From positions 2,170,001-2,234,000 of the forward strand of contig NW_026570227.1 of assembly GCF_019649055.1 (NCBI RefSeq): a stretch of 64,000 bases of DNA. The letters are read 5' to 3'. The position numbers were made by a program, and so were the translations under genes. The notes beneath the pieces are model-generated. The model made no database searches. It was not told where the DNA came from and worked only from the letters and a program-made list of their open reading frames with translations. This document shows positions 10,850 to 25,119 of the stretch, in pieces; the stretch's first letter is position 1; every line of letters starts with the position of its first letter. The stretch is from Paramacrobiotus metropolitanus. Lineage: Eukaryota; Tardigrada; Eutardigrada; Parachela; Macrobiotidae.

Positions 10850-13800
10850 CCATTCAGTACGGATAGCAGCAGTGGAGCCACCTAGAGGTGGGTATGAGAG
10901 CAATACGGGAGGATACGGCGAGAACTACGGTGCAAGCCAGGGTTACGAAGGAACTTCGACCGGTCACGTGGTAGCCGTGGCAGAGAGCCGCCGAAGCCCT
11001 TCTAACCAGAGCTGCGGTAGCCAGAGAGGAGAAATTCAGACGGCCAAAAAGTCGGCAACCCGGTAGTCACAGGTAGTCCAAATTGACCTGGATTGGCATG
11101 GCACTCTGGACCGGAGACGGCTTCATCGAGGTGACAGAGCGAAAGCTTGAGCGATGGACCCAGAGCGATACGAACACATTCCAGGGCTGCATGTAGGTCA
11201 ACCATTCAACGGCAGTGTATGATATTCGCGGCCAGCGACCGGAACCAGAACCCGTACCGGCGCTGGTGCCAAGATTTGCACCGCGATAGAACAACAGATT
11301 GCCCGTTCGATAAACGAACTTTAACCGGACTGGCGCCTCCGCCTAGGACTCAGCGGCCACGGGTGTCCAGACAACCTATAACGGTACTCCCGGTTTCCTG
11401 ACCGGTCGGAGCTAGGGAGTGCCCTGTGCGGGAAACATCCGGGACAGTAACAAGCGGAATGGTCGTGGCATTGTCTACAAAGGATCTGGCGGGAATGACC
11501 AACCTATGCCGGCAACACGGCAGCGTCTGCCCTCGTTATTACAGATGGGAGCGGCGCAGCAGCCTTTGGTACAGCCTAGAGGTCTGGACGTCTCGGTCTA
11601 CGAAAAGCAGCAGCAGGAGTTGGGACAGATGGCAGGTTATGCCTGCTCGACAGCAGCCACGCCGACCCCGACGTTTCAACCTTGCCATGTGGTGTACCAA
11701 TAGCAGCCGCTTTATCAGCAGCCGTTCATGTACCAGCCCGGACCGGTGTATGTATGTCCCGGTGCAGAATGGACAGTCGGACGGCTTGGTAGCGCCCGTT
11801 CAGATGCTCGGACAGAGGTTCGGCGGCCAGGGCATGGTCACAGGAAGCGTGAACGGTTGGTTAATACTTTGCTGGTTACTCGACAGACGATCATCACCAA
11901 AACCACCGGACATATCTGCGGAACGGATTAGCTTAGCGCCGGGCTGCAAGGATGCCCCCGTGCGGCATTGATGATCGCAGAGATGCCCCCTTGCAGAACA
12001 GATCACCGCCATCGGTTGTGCCCGTGCAGATTAAATCAACGCCGGTCGATACGGTTATTAACGTAGAGTGATCTACAGCTCAGGGCGACAAGGTGCCGAC
12101 CGAGCAGTCTGAGTAGGCAGATAATGGGAGCGCGTCTGAATGGTACACAATTTTGTTCTGAGGTTTCAGGAAGCACCAAGGAACCCGACCGCTCAAAGCC
12201 ATTCCGGACAGCCGAACCCTTGGGACAAGTTTGCCAGCCCGTTAGGATAGAGGGATTGATCTAGCTGGAACCCGCCGACAGGAAATGCCAAGCGGACGGA
12301 CAACTCGACTCCATCGGAGACACCTGGTGGTACGGGTATGCGGCGACAAGCCGCAAGTGGCCCAGCTACATATGTCGTAATGACCAACATTGATTGCTGC
12401 GGAGGCTGTGTTGGACACCACAGGTGAGCGGCACGCTTACGCGACGGAATCGGAACTCCCGAACGTCCGGTATCGGCCAACGGGCGAGCAGTCAAAGCCG
12501 GCAGCGACTAGGCGATCCGCACTGCCCGAGGGAAGAACAGAGCGTCCCTTGCGGCTGCGGACGGGCCTGTTTAAACGGTCCGGACGTTGGAGACCGTCCG
12601 TCCTATTCGGTCAAAGCCGCTAGCCAGATGTACCAGGTAACTTGGAAATACGGGTAGTCAGCTGGTCGGTGAGCGGTAGGCGAGAAGGGCAGTTCTCAAT
12701 CTGCATGAAAAACATGACCGCCGAGTCAAAAGTTATTCGAAAACGGCGATAGTTTGATGCGTAGACCCGACCGAAGTCGACGGGAATTCAACCAACGACA
12801 AAGAAGAACCTGGAATACTCGACGGACGAGCAGAAGCACGGTGTCTGTGTAACACAGGTTGACCGCTCGATTTACAGAAAACAGCGTGTGGTGTACCTCT
12901 CGCCGCATAAGCGGCCAGACGACGGTATGAGCATCAACTACATCACGATACGAGCATCAACTGCATCGAGCTGAATGCCGTAATGAAGAACATCCATCCA
13001 GTGCTGAGTGCGAACAAGTTTTTGAACAAGTGTGCCGGTACAAAATTATACGGTAAGGTTGACTGCCAGTCCGGCTTCTGGCAGATCCGAATGGACCGGA
13101 CGACGTTCACGCCAGACGGAGTGCACCGGTTCCTCCATGTTCCGCTCGAGGTTTGTAATTATCCGGCGACCTTCCAGAAGCTAATCAATACAGGTTTTGT
13201 GGTCGCAAAGAAGTGCGTATTTGGCTACTTGGTGCGGTTTCTGCGCGACATCAGCTTCACGATCAAGCCGTTGAATTTCGAATTCCGGAAGCCGGAAGTC
13301 TTCGGCTTTGGACAAACCCTGGGCCATGCCAGAGAATGTAGCCGCCGACGACCGTCTGAAAACTCAGCGGTCAGGTACGCTCTTTTTTTAGCCTGGCGAA
13401 CACCTGCAGAAAGCTCATCAAAGGCTGCGCCCTGCTTTGGTTGAGCCTACTCGGGTTGCTGTGCAAGGACAAGCGGTTGCGGCACGCACGGACGGACGTT
13501 CTTAAGGAAGAATTCCAACAATCAGAAGCGAGTCTTGGCGGAAGCGCGAATCTTTGCCAAATTCGATCCTTGCTACCGCTCGATCGACCAGTCCCAAAAC
13601 AAGCCACTCTTTTGCGATGACCACATCAGAACTGCGAAGTCACCGAGTGCTAATGCCTCACAGCGACAGCCGTCTAGACCGTGCAGAAATCTATATCGAT
13701 TGCGGACGATTCACTGTTCCGAACAGACCACCAGGCTTAAGAAAACCTCTTACGATGCCTGTCGAAAGGGCACGGCCTGAATCCACGACTACCGCACTCC

Positions 13801-16800
13801 AAGGCCGCGACATGAAGTCGAGTACAAGGCAGGGATTTACTGTGAAAACGCGGATGCTTTTTCTTGTTAGCCGTTGTCCCCGCGGGAATGAGAACCAGAA
13901 GAACTTAACCAGATGCCAAATTTCATAGATTACAAGGACAAGATCAACCCGCCAAACCGGAGTGCAAAATCGAAACTGCTAAGCTGCAACCTGATCTTTG
14001 GTTATCGTGCCGAACTTCGTGGACGGAAATTTTATCCAGTTGTGCGATGGAAAGACGGTTAACCGCTTCGGGCTATAGAAGACGTCGGAGACCGTGGATT
14101 TTTGTGGACAGCAAGGAACCGCTGCCGATGAAGAGAAGAAGAAGCGGTACCGGTACATCGCCGTGGCGATGCAAACGGTGATGCGGCAGATGCAAACGGT
14201 GATGCGGCAGATGCAAACCATTTCTATAGAGCACCATGCCGAAGATGATGTTGGAACAAGAACCTGCCTTTCTCCGGCGTCAACCGCGCGGAACACGGGA
14301 CGACTCTCGCCATTATGTTTTGCGGCCTTGAGAGATGCGGCTCTTGCAGGGATTCGTTACCAAAACCTTTGCCACGGATAAATACTGGATCGGCTCAAGC
14401 GAGCGAACCTATAAAATCCAAGACTTATGACGCCGTCTTAGTCCAGAACAAATAGAAGTCGGAGCTAACCTTCAGCAGATGGTCATCGTCATATTCAAGG
14501 AGATGCCTACGACCCGACACGGCTAGAACGATACACCGGAAGGTTGCGGTTCATAAGATTCCCTCCCCGAACGAGGCCTTGATACAGATTCGGCAGACGG
14601 CCTACATGGATTCCGTCAGTGCCGACTAGCTAAAAAATAGTTTTGGCGATAAAACATCGATACGGACGGCCCGCAAGCTGCAGTTCCAAGGGATAACGAA
14701 ATCGATGAGACGGCACCCGCGAGGCACAGCCAAAAGTTGTAGCGATTGCTACTGAGCCAGCAATGAAATCCAAGAAGACTCCTACCGTGCCGCCGAAGGC
14801 CGGCAAAACTGGCGCTCCGGCTGGAAGAACCGATGCAGCAGTCTGTAAGGTCGGGCCGCAAGCGGTCAAGCTGCTGGCAGCACATGAGTCGTCGGCTTGT
14901 TAGTGATTCAGCAAAAAGGACTGCCCAACAGGAACGGAAACAATCCTAGGGGCTAAAAAACCATTAGAGACTCCGGGAAAAGCTACAGAGAAGCCGGCAC
15001 ACCCGACCGGTGGAGTTCTGCCTTAACCGAGACGCGATAATCGACCGCAGTGGCCGACAGGCGCTACCCTTCCCTTAGGATCTGGAAGTCAGAATGCCCG
15101 ATAAGGATGAAGCATGCCAAGGCCGACCAAAACGCATCCAGAGCATCAATTTTTTGAATAACCGTCGCGGCAGACGGAAACAAATAGCTACGGAAAACTT
15201 CGCCGGCCTCTCATAAGAGCGACCTCGCTCGCCGACCTTGCGGTGCTTGGCGGCCGGGAACGGTGCTTGGCGTTCAGCATACAACGCAATCGGAGACGCG
15301 CGGGCTGTTTGGAAAGAGCCGTCATGTACTTTATCGTTTGTTTTAGCAGCCGACATGCCAACCTGCACGCGATCCACTATTCTGAACACGCCGCGAAAAG
15401 GATGCCGCGGAGTTGGGCGAGTCGAGCATGATGCGACTTGGAGCGGAATACCCCGCCGCCAGTTTACCGGACGCCGTCGGCCAGGCGGCACCGCCCCTGG
15501 CCAAGCGCCATCGCGGCTCGGCTGACCTCAACACCCGAAAAAACCAACCCGGAAAACGTCGTCACTCGTCAAGGTCGCCCGACGACATCGCCCCTCGTGC
15601 GGCATACTTTGACATCCGGAGGTCCGTCGGACCGCTGCGTCTCATCACAGCGATGGCAGTCCAGGGTGCAGCCGTGCTGCTGACTTAGGCACGGCTATGG
15701 GCCAGGTTGCGCATATGGATCGACCGTATAACGGATTATCCAAGGAGAACTGTTGAGCGGTGATTTGGAAGGTGGCGCCTCCTGGTAACTCCGTAGAGAG
15801 CAGCTTCGACACTGCTCGGAAGCATCGACGGCCTTGCTATTTATCCCGGGAAAGCGGCCACTGGCATGACAAAAACGACCCGCCAGCAGGGAAAAGCGAC
15901 CCGCCAGTTGATTGCAGGGCATAGCTGCAGTACGCAATGAGCACACTGCGACAAACACGGAACTGTACCGCAACAAATTATCCAAAGACTTATTCTGATC
16001 GACATAAACACGGTACGGTAGATGAAGCCGCACGTAGATGGTAGCAGAACCATACTCGCTACTTGCCTAATGGACGGACCTTTCGGCGTCGGCCGGCCGG
16101 AGCGACCTTTCGGGTACAGTCAAACTTCTGGTGGCGGAGCAACAATCGAAAGTAGTGGTCAACAGTCGTGCAATAAGGCATTCAGCCGGTCACATCAGGC
16201 CGCCAGGCTGGCAGGTAGCAACGACGACCAACGCAGCGCAATCGAAGTACATGGAAGCCGTGCGAGCAAGGTCTCGTCGGGACCTATCGCTTCGACAGCA
16301 TGACCGCCAATCGGTCCGTTCGCAGAGCGTTCACCAGGCAACCACTTTCTGCTACCAGGAAAGACCGAACGCCGTAGAGCGAATCACACTCTGGTACCAT
16401 CTCAGTCGGGATGGCTGCAGAGACGGCGAAGGCCGGAGGGCGTGTGGACAGGGAATCACGAGTCCGCATTGATGGCCGACATTGTAAGCCTCAGATCTCC
16501 ACGCTTTAGCATTTTTCCGAATATCCGGCCGTAAATATGGTCCATTTCGCACCGTTCCAGAAAATCAGCCCTTTTTTGTCACTGTATTCCATGTATTTTA
16601 AGTATTCCAGCTGTATTCGTACTGTTTCCTCCGCTTCAGCATTAATATGATTTCAGTGGTTACGGTATTCTCTGTGAGCCGGTATTCCTACTTATTCTGC
16701 TTTTATTCCTGCCGTATTAACGATTTGTTTGTTATCTAGCTCTGATGTATTACTGCGATCTTCTTTAGTGTGTCGCGGTATATTTACAGATCCCGCCATT

Positions 16801-17280
16801 ATTCTGCCCGTATTCAGAGCGTATTCGTCGACATCTGCGGTCAAGTTCTGCGGGACCCAAGCGGGATGGAAATGTTAGCCAACTAAGCGAAAGCGGCATG
16901 GAAATCAGCTGCCGATACCGGTCGAATGTGCAGTCAAACTGGGTGGCGAAGAAAAGGGTGGCCGCGAAACGCGGACGGCATGGCAAAGGTCAACCGCCGA
17001 ACCGAATACGACATAGCCGGCGGCGGCAATGTTGCTGTTGGTGAAATGACGGGAAGGATGCACGCTGTCCGTATCGTGCCATCGTGTCGACAGCCGAATA
17101 CTCGGACAAACCAGCCGCATGGGCGGCCGCTACTTGTTGCGTGGACAATACAGTCAACCCTGAGTCGGCCGAAGCCGTTAAAGCGACTCAAAATTACAGA
17201 TCGGACTGGCGGCAAGGTGGAACGAGACAACCTAAAGTGAAAGCGAGAATATACCGCGCGTCCCGGGAGTCTTGCTGAAC
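10850..17280 (+). mobile_element. Heavily decayed Ty3/gypsy-like LTR retroelement
   Basis: This block is visibly richer in G+C and CpG than its surroundings. It contains frame-broken retroelement-like coding: Q/P/G-rich gag-like stretches at about 11,400-11,900, the RT remnant at 12,983-13,280, a MQTVMRQ repeat near 14,160-14,230, and Pro/Ala/Lys-rich stretches near 14,760 and 15,440-15,600. No reading frame is intact and I could not identify LTRs, primer-binding site or integrase. The boundaries follow composition and are approximate. Only the RT call is motif-based. Confidence 0.5.
12983..13280 (+). pseudogene. Ty3/gypsy reverse transcriptase remnant
   Basis: A 153-codon frame begins at 12,983. 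Residues about 14-70 match the Ty3/gypsy RT palm: KLYGKVDCQSGFWQIRM holds the first catalytic Asp region, and VHRFLHVPLEVCNYPATFQ is the following conserved block. The YxDD motif is not found in frame, and the frame drifts out of homology after roughly residue 75. Several normally invariant positions are replaced, which fits a long-dead element. It lies in the centre of the GC-rich decayed block. Confidence 0.7.
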
Positions 17281-17289
17281 GGTTGAGAA

Positions 17290-17756
17290 CTTGAGGGTTG
17301 AGTGCTGCGGCCAAAGGGTCAATCGGTTGATGCGATGGCCGCACGTTGTCTGTTGTGGCATCGGTTCTCAGACCGTGAAACAATGCTTTGCTCGCACAGC
17401 CGTCTGAGCTGTGACTCAGCGTTGTCCTCTCGTTTGATTGGGCTGCGGTTGCACGTCGTACACGCATAACACCGTTCACACGGATCAAGCGTCTGGATTC
17501 TACGAATGTAGTCAGTAACAATAGATCCTTGTCTCGCCCGCCGTAACTTGCTTCGACCTCAGGATCCCGGAAATGTGGTCGATTTCATCTTTTTCCCATT
17601 CGCTCGATCCATGGCCATGTCGCATGGCCGATTTGAGATATGCATATTTCCGGGAATAGTGCGCATCTCCTAATTGCGGAGCCTCCCCGATGTACTTAAT
17701 TAATCTGAAAGTCCCTAAATAAGTATTTGTACGTACTACGCACGTGCAACGTGCTC
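17290..17756. other. No recognised feature
   Basis: Transition from the GC-richer retroelement to AT-rich dispersed repeat. No gene or repeat structure seen. Confidence 0.4.
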
Positions 17757-20700
17757 GTGGAGCGGGTTGTCTAGCGACCGAAACGAGGATTGTCAGTCGC
17801 TGTCACTAGCCGCGATCTATCGGAGCCAGCGCACATGACATGGGTACTGCGTAGGAAGTACAGACATCGTTATTCTTTATCTTTATGATTGTCCTAGAAA
17901 CAGCACTAGGTAGTACTTGTCGGTCGATCAACGCAATGGATCCGATGTGGATGGATCTGTGCGTAAATAAAATTGCTAACACCGAGGTGTTGTTGGCATT
18001 GTAACTCATGGCAGGTTTTTGTTTTTAGTACCAACAGGATGAGATGTTAGCACTTGCATGAATGTACTGACGTACATATTATTCTGTGTATTCCGAATCC
18101 AGCATGAAGTGCCCATGTCGATGCATTAGGATAAAGCAACTGCGAGATCTTCCGTCATACAAAGATGGATCTATCTGTTCAAAAATCCAGAGAACGTTCA
18201 AAGGAAAAACTTATTATTATCTGGCGAAAGCGCTTAACTGCGAGGATAACGTTTATGGGACGAGAATCTGGGTACGTATACGCAAATGTACACTGTGTTT
18301 CCAAATCATTAATAATATATTATTATAATTTACATTTTCAGTTCGCCTTGAATAACGTTGTAATTCATCCGCTAAACAGAGTCGAAAACCATACATACTT
18401 ACCAGAGATGAACTATTTAGTTACATTTACCATTGCATACGTGATACATCACCACTGCAACCGATTTTCCTCAGGTCTTTAGCTATTCCGTTCCAGCAAG
18501 GACATGCTAGCGATTGCATTTCACATTGTACATCCGGTTCCTTCTCGCTTACAGTACGCGTATTGCATAAACAGCCCCCCACCGGCAAAAATTCTTTTAG
18601 TTGCATGAGAGGTCAATCGGCGCTGGACAGAAACTAAGACAGTCATCGGTTCGAAGCTTTCCAGGTTGCAAACGTGGTTAACGAATCGGGTTGTGTTGTC
18701 AAAGGTTTTTGCATCCACAATAACATTGTTGTCATTGGTTTTCGCATCCACAATAACTTATCTAATTTGAACTGGTATGTGCCAACTGAGTTGGATTTGC
18801 GCCGCGGAATAATACAGTTCTGCATGCTGATGCGATCCCCTCTGTATTGGTCAATGAACCCGGTATATCGATATTCTCAAGGGCAAAAGCACTGTCGAAG
18901 TTCATCTTTGGAATCGATGTTGTCCAGTTCGAAAAGGTTTCGGATTCCCGAAACTTTTAAAGTTACGCTTAGCAGAAGCGACGCTTACCATTGCCCTTAG
19001 AAAACGCGAAATTTACTGTTGCTGCATTTCGCGCGGCTTTTTTTAAGCGCCCCTTTCCACTCCTTGAGTAGCATTTTGTGGTTATTGAATTTGCTGTAAC
19101 CTAACGATTGCTGTATATCTCCTTAAAACAGCCTTGAAATAGGGAACACGAAAGTGAGGCGTTCTGAATATTATTGAAATTTACATACAGTTTATAGTTT
19201 TTCATCCTCATAGCATATGTTACTACTTACTAGTATCAACCCTTGAGATTCTACACGGTACGCATATATTCGAATATATGCCGATTCTGTTCGTCGGAGT
19301 GTGGCTTCGGTCCTTGATTACTTTGATCCTGTGAATCATCATCGACTTGGGATGACAGGCGAGCTCGCATTTCTGCTTAAGCCGTATACGTCTCAATCGC
19401 AATGAAAAAAGTAAGGGAACGAAAAGGTCTTTTTTGTGTTTCCAACTCTTTCGCACATTGCTCGTGATCGGAATTATGTCATCCGTTACCGTGAACAGCC
19501 AGCGGTGTTCTTTTCATTACGCTGGTTTCATGTCTTCGTTGGTAAATCGATGCAGATGTGAAATCGATAGGATGAATACTTCCAAATGCGCTTGAGCAAC
19601 ATGAATTTAAATGAAGACTGTTAGTGTTGCGGTTAATTTGTGTATTAGAAGAAAATAGTGTATTTGTATGGTACTGCACTGCAGCATTACATAATTAAAC
19701 CTTGTACTGCACTGGAGCATTACACGAATCTTGTTTGGTAATGAAGGAGAAAGGCGCTGTAGTGTTTCCTTTAGAGACTTTGCCGACTTCAACATAGTTT
19801 ATTTAACCGGCACACTGTCCGCAACTCCATGAGCATTCTTAGATTTGGGAACAACGAACAAGATACAGGAGCTGAAAAACATGCAACAGGAGTAGCATGG
19901 AAAGTACTATAATTTCTTATGTCACCTTTCAGAACGACTAGTCTTTACAGTTACCCACGCGTCATGCAGGGCTGGGATTTTATTCTTATTTGCACGTTTT
20001 CGCTCTAAACCAATAGCGCTACGTCAAACCAGTTGGAATGCAGCAGTAAGGTCACAGCGTTAATTTTCTAGTAAAGTCTCTTGCTTTCCCTTCCGCTTGC
20101 TCATGCAAGCACCGCAAAAAGCCCTTATGTTACATGGTTATACAATAATTACACTTTCTGGTTAATAACGAAGTTTACGGTTACTAGACAAGCGAATTTG
20201 GCTTGTGCCAATTACACTGTCCTCAATGTTACCCCAGTTATATGATTTGCAGTAAATTTTTATGTTAACCTTTATAAATTTCTGCTTCCGATTAATAAAT
20301 TTACGATAGCAAACTCTATTGCCATAATACGAATAATGCGCTACAGTTGGGGATGTTTACTAGATAATTCTAATTTAAGCGATGATCCGATAAGTACTGC
20401 ACATGAAACCTGGAAATGACTCCGTATTTTGGGCAGCGTATCATTTAGCAGCGTAGCTAAATGTTCGCGTGCTTGGTACGGAGAAGTTTCTTCGAACTTC
20501 AAGCATAATACCGAAAGCGGATCAGTATCAAGTTTGTGCCCATTTTACTGTCAATGAACAAGGATCAAAGGGCTGCAATAAGTAAATCACAGTAACAATT
20601 TCTTTATGTTCGATTTGCTTAAAAACTACGTAGGCGTAAGTACAGTGCTTAATATCGATAGTTGGCACATTTGCACCCTTAAAATTAAGATCTTAGCCTT

Positions 20701-22040
20701 AGTACTGGTTACTAGAACAACAAGAGTAAAGTATGGAGACTGCACCAGAAATCACATGCAGACTGATATATTTCAAGTAGTGCATTAAAGCTGTGGCTAT
20801 CGATGGTCCGTCGGAAAAATAATGATGTGACTTAGTCTTAAGCATATTGGTCAGTAATTGCGTACATAATTACGTAATTACATACATTTACATTTTACTC
20901 TACTTTGTGCTTACAATTAATTCGTACCGACGCACTTAATACGAGAAAATTTTCTCTCGGTTCATTTTAACTTAGGACCGTACGTGCATAATTATATTAC
21001 TGTACAATGTATCTGTACATCAATTCGGTTTTCATGCAGTCATTGACCCATTGTTAAATACCGTTGCGGTTCTTTCCTTGACAATGGTAGAAAAAATAGC
21101 ATGTTGTTATGCACCTGCAACAACATATCACTTTTTCAACCTTTGTCCCGTTTATAAATATTCATGGTTTACTGTACTCTGTAAGTATCTAGAAAATTCC
21201 TGGAATATTACTGGAATTCCTGGAATTCCTGGAATGCTTTACGACGTTAATTTGGGAGTTTTCCAAGAGATTTCACTGACGTTGCTAATAATGCGCGCGT
21301 TGCTAATAATGCAAATGTGTTACTCGTTACGTACTTACTTTGTTACCTTGACGATTCTAATTTACTTTGTTGGAGCAATGGTCCTGACTCCTGACTACAA
21401 GTACGCTGTATACTTGTGCAACAACAACAACAAACACCGTGCTACAATAACTACATAGTTTAGAAGCAGAAGGTCAGAATATGTTGGCAACAATATAAAA
21501 TGGTGCCGTAATAGCTGCAGTGCGATGTTAGTTTAATGAAGCCTGTTAGTGGTTCTGAGCGGCGCACTATGAGCCCATAAAATCTGTGTAAACTTACCAG
21601 CCGTAGAATCCACTATGCGAACAGTTACCTGCTGCTGATATTGGTGCTGCCTGTTAGTGCACGCACGTTGTCATTCAAACGCCTTTCTGGATTTGGATCG
21701 ACTTACATGGTAAAATTTGTTCTGCTTATAATCTAGCGATTATTTCCGTCCATTACAAAGACACCGCATCCCAGATAAGTAAGCTGGATCGTGCAAAATA
21801 AGCGTAATATTTCGAATCATGGCAGGCTAACTGTTTAAGCACAACGGTTTCAACGGTTTTACGAAGGCCGAACCTTAAACAGACTTCTCTCGTGTACGCG
21901 CACGCTAGTGGTAATTTCGCCTTGATTAATGGTCGTTTTATACTCCTGGATTAATATCTGAAAAGTGCAATAATGTGTATTACCACTAGCCATTTTTATT
22001 ATAGAACGCGTCCAGGTGGAGTTGTAAATCCAGGCGCTAT
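17757..22040. repeat. Decayed ~4.3-kb dispersed repeat, copy A
   Basis: Aligns by eye, at roughly three quarters identity, with 28,690-30,954 plus 32,955-35,345. Landmarks are AGCGGGTTGTCTAGC at the left end, GCAATGGATCCGATG, CATTGCTCGTGATCGG near 19,455, CTCCGTATTTTGGGCAGCGT near 20,425, and CATGGCAGG near 21,820. Copy A is the most continuous one. No protein family is recognised in either strand, so it is probably an old non-coding or fully eroded transposon. Confidence 0.7.
20420..20495. repeat. CTCCGTA...TACGGAG inverted motif (copy in repeat A)
   Basis: CTCCGTATTTTGGGCAGCGT opens and TACGGAG closes a ~65-bp segment that also holds CATTTAGC/GCTAAATG as an inner inverted pair. Related copies lie at about 33,040, 39,895, 26,795 and 43,070. 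The 26,795 copy falls inside a 118-codon minus-strand frame. Confidence 0.65.
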
Positions 22041-24276
22041 TGTTTCAGGTCAAATTACTTCTAAAAGCCGGGACGTGACTGTTAGACTATGCGCCTTGAA
22101 GTTTCGTACGCGATTTTTGTTGCACAATAAAAGCTTTCAGGCCAGAATTTCAACATCTTAGCATGAGCACAAGCAAAAATCAGGGTGCGTTAAAATGGTA
22201 AACCGTTCATTTTTTCCAGATTTTCTTTAGTGGTCCCTGGACACTTCAAGGAGACCGTAAACCGCCTAGCTGCATGGGCAGTCGGGCGACAACGTCATAT
22301 GTGAAATTTTCGGTTTTGTAGTTTCGTGCGTGAAACGTTCGGTGGTTTCAAAATAACCTTGTTTTGGATTATTTCTATGAGCCACTGTCAAAACTCTGGC
22401 TGTGCCTCAATGTCGGCAAGGAGTCACTTCGGTGGCGTCACCGCTAACCGCTATACACGCATTCATATGATATAGTCAGCTTCGCAATGAATCACAGCTA
22501 TGAAATGGATTTTCAGTAATGTCGTCTTAGTATTTCCACATGAAATTATTTTGTTAATCATAATATGGTAGACACTACGTTTCTGCAGACGATTTAAATT
22601 TTTCTGATACTGTATACGTATTATTATTATGCAGACAACCGTTCGCTAGTTGGTAATAGTATGTAGTATCACGTACTAATTATTTGTTTGGCCACGCCCT
22701 TTAAGCCTCAGCAAATGAAATTATTTTTAATTATACTACGATGGTACTGTGTTTCTGCAGAGATAAGATTTTCTTGATTTTAGACCAGAAAGTTGGCCCT
22801 GGTTTGATCGGCGGCAAACATGGTTTTATCGTGTTGCACTTAAAAGTGGCTGAATCCGATCTGTACCTCCACAGTGGCTGAATCTGCGGCTCCTAAATCC
22901 CTCTGTGATCCCGATTATAGCCTCTGAAGTGACAAGGTCTACCGTCGCTCGCTTCTCGTCCTTTCGTTATGCGATTTCTAGTGCGATAACCGCTGTAGAA
23001 GTAGTTCGGACAAAGAATTACTCGTGAGTACACTTTACCATGTCGTTATACACAAGTGACACAACTGGCTTTAATACCAGAAGGGCTTAAGGCGTCGATA
23101 TACACGTATTGTACGATGGGCAAAGAGCGATCCGCGTAAAATAACTGTCGGCTACGTTCTAGTGTTCTCCGTTATTTTGCGATTTAAGCTTTTCCATCTC
23201 AACAACAGCTCTCTACATTAGGTAAAGTGTGAAAATAAGTGCGAAGTCAAGAGCGAAAACCGAAAAATTTCTGAATTATAACCGAAACCCGTATATTAAA
23301 TTTTTTTAATTACTGTAAAATATTTTTAACTTAGCGTGGCAACCTATTTCAAAACCAACAACTGCTGCTAAATAATCTTACACGCGCCTGCAACAACGGT
23401 GTAATTATAATTGTTCTTCTATACGCCGAATTACGAGCTAAAGTCACCAACATAGTGTTTCTTATGCCAGATTCAATTAGCAGTGCAGAGTTGCTTGTCC
23501 GCATTTTCCGGTGTAATTATAGTACTTTGAATGTGAATTTATTTTAAGGATATTTACATTGTAACTATAAATAAAACACTACATATTAATCATGCACTGC
23601 ACAACTGAAAGGCAAATTTGAAAAGGTCAAGTGCGCTTTCATTTTTTTAATCATTCGATACACATTATTTTGTTGTTGCGCTGATCGGCCTAGGTTTATC
23701 GGGGGAATTGGTTTCTTACACGACAGCATTGTTGTATTCGCCCGTGAATACCAAACGGACCATTATATTGCTGCAGAATAACACAAACTGCAATCTTATA
23801 ACAAGTTTCAACAATATAAGCGCTCGCGTTTAATATTGTGATATGCAGTGTGAGGCGACCTTAAGGAAAAATCTCAGTGTTTTCGGCGCATATAGATATG
23901 TGTTTACAGATATACGTATGTGGCAGACACATGCGCATAAATGTCTTATTTTAATGTCTTATACCTTGTTTTGTTTTATTTTAATTTTTCTCTCGCGCGA
24001 GCAATTCAAATAAAATAAGGTTTACCACGCAAAAACCAAAACCGCGTGCCCAAAGTTGCGCGCCATACAGTATGCAGATTTTAGTGATGTAAAAAGTAGG
24101 ACAGAAAAAATGTTAAATGTACATGTTAATTAATGTACATGTACATTTTTTTACTACATTTACTTTGTTAAAGAATTATATACGAGTACATTTTACAACT
24201 GTTTAATTTAATTACACAAATACTGTTTAATATTTTAACTAAATTGACTAAATTAATTCTACAAAATCCTAATATA
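22041..24276. other. No recognised feature
   Basis: AT-rich, low-complexity sequence with short near-palindromes, for example around 24,118-24,150 (TACATGT repeats). No exon, RNA gene or mobile element identified. Confidence 0.45.
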
Positions 24277-25020
24277 CAGGGGTGCCGGGCCAAGTTCGGA
24301 CAGTTAAAAAAATTCCTCTACTCCTACCAGTGAAATCTAATTTTTTTAAAAAACCTTTGCGTGATAGTGCTTGGTCTGTAGCACCTTCAGTAACTTTGTT
24401 TCCATGCAAAAAGATGAGGCTCAGGAACGGCAGCCAAATTTCGAATTTAATTTTTGGTGCAAAAATCGCACTGCTTACTAAGAAATAATCGACTTCATTC
24501 GACAAGTATTTAAAAATTGGAGGAGGCTGAAAAGTTTTAAACGATAGCATGGCCACCTAGTGGAACCTTCTTCCTTCTCTTTTAATCACTAACATCTTGT
24601 CTGATGCTAACAGTGCTCTTGGCAACCGCATTTCTTTGAATGTGCTTTTTAACATACAAGTCTATGGGAGATGAGTCTTGTTTCGAGTTCGCCGCGGGCA
24701 CTGAGGGCGTGAGTTCCATCTGCTGGCCCCCGACGGACACCTTTTGGGTCGCTTAACAGTTTTCAGAAACGCTCACCCCGAAATGTCGTTTGCTACATTT
24801 TTCAGAGGCGCCGTTATAAGCGCCAGAAAAACGACCACTACCCCTTCCCCTAAACACTCGCCCCGCCCCTTTTTATCGTAGCGAACATGCTCAATTTTGA
24901 TATTTTTGGGTTCGCAATTAAAAGTTGTACTGGAAAATGCAAAGGCGAAAATACAATTGCGTACGGTGATTTTTGTAAATAAATTTTTCGCAACTGTCCG
25001 AACTTGGCGCGGCACCCCTG
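24277..25020. mobile_element. 744-bp DNA transposon with TA target duplication
   Basis: Terminal inverted repeats of about 29 bp begin CAGGGGTGCCG and run through CCAAGTTCGGACAGTT, with a single mismatch between arms. The element is flanked on both sides by TA (24,275-24,276 and 25,021-25,022). That fits a Tc1/mariner-like or other TA-targeting superfamily. No transposase frame remains, so it is a non-autonomous copy. The TIR match suggests it is younger than most repeats here. Confidence 0.85.
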
Positions 25021-25119
25021 TACATAACTAAAATATATGATAATAATATTTATATACATAATACGAGTGTACATACATATATTATATAAATCCCAATAGT
25101 ATATATAATATGCAAATAT

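Noticed and set aside
11426-11971. 181-codon frame in the GC-rich block as an intact gene
   Set aside because: Overlapping frames share the gag-like composition. The homologous signal jumps between frames, as expected of a decayed retroelement.
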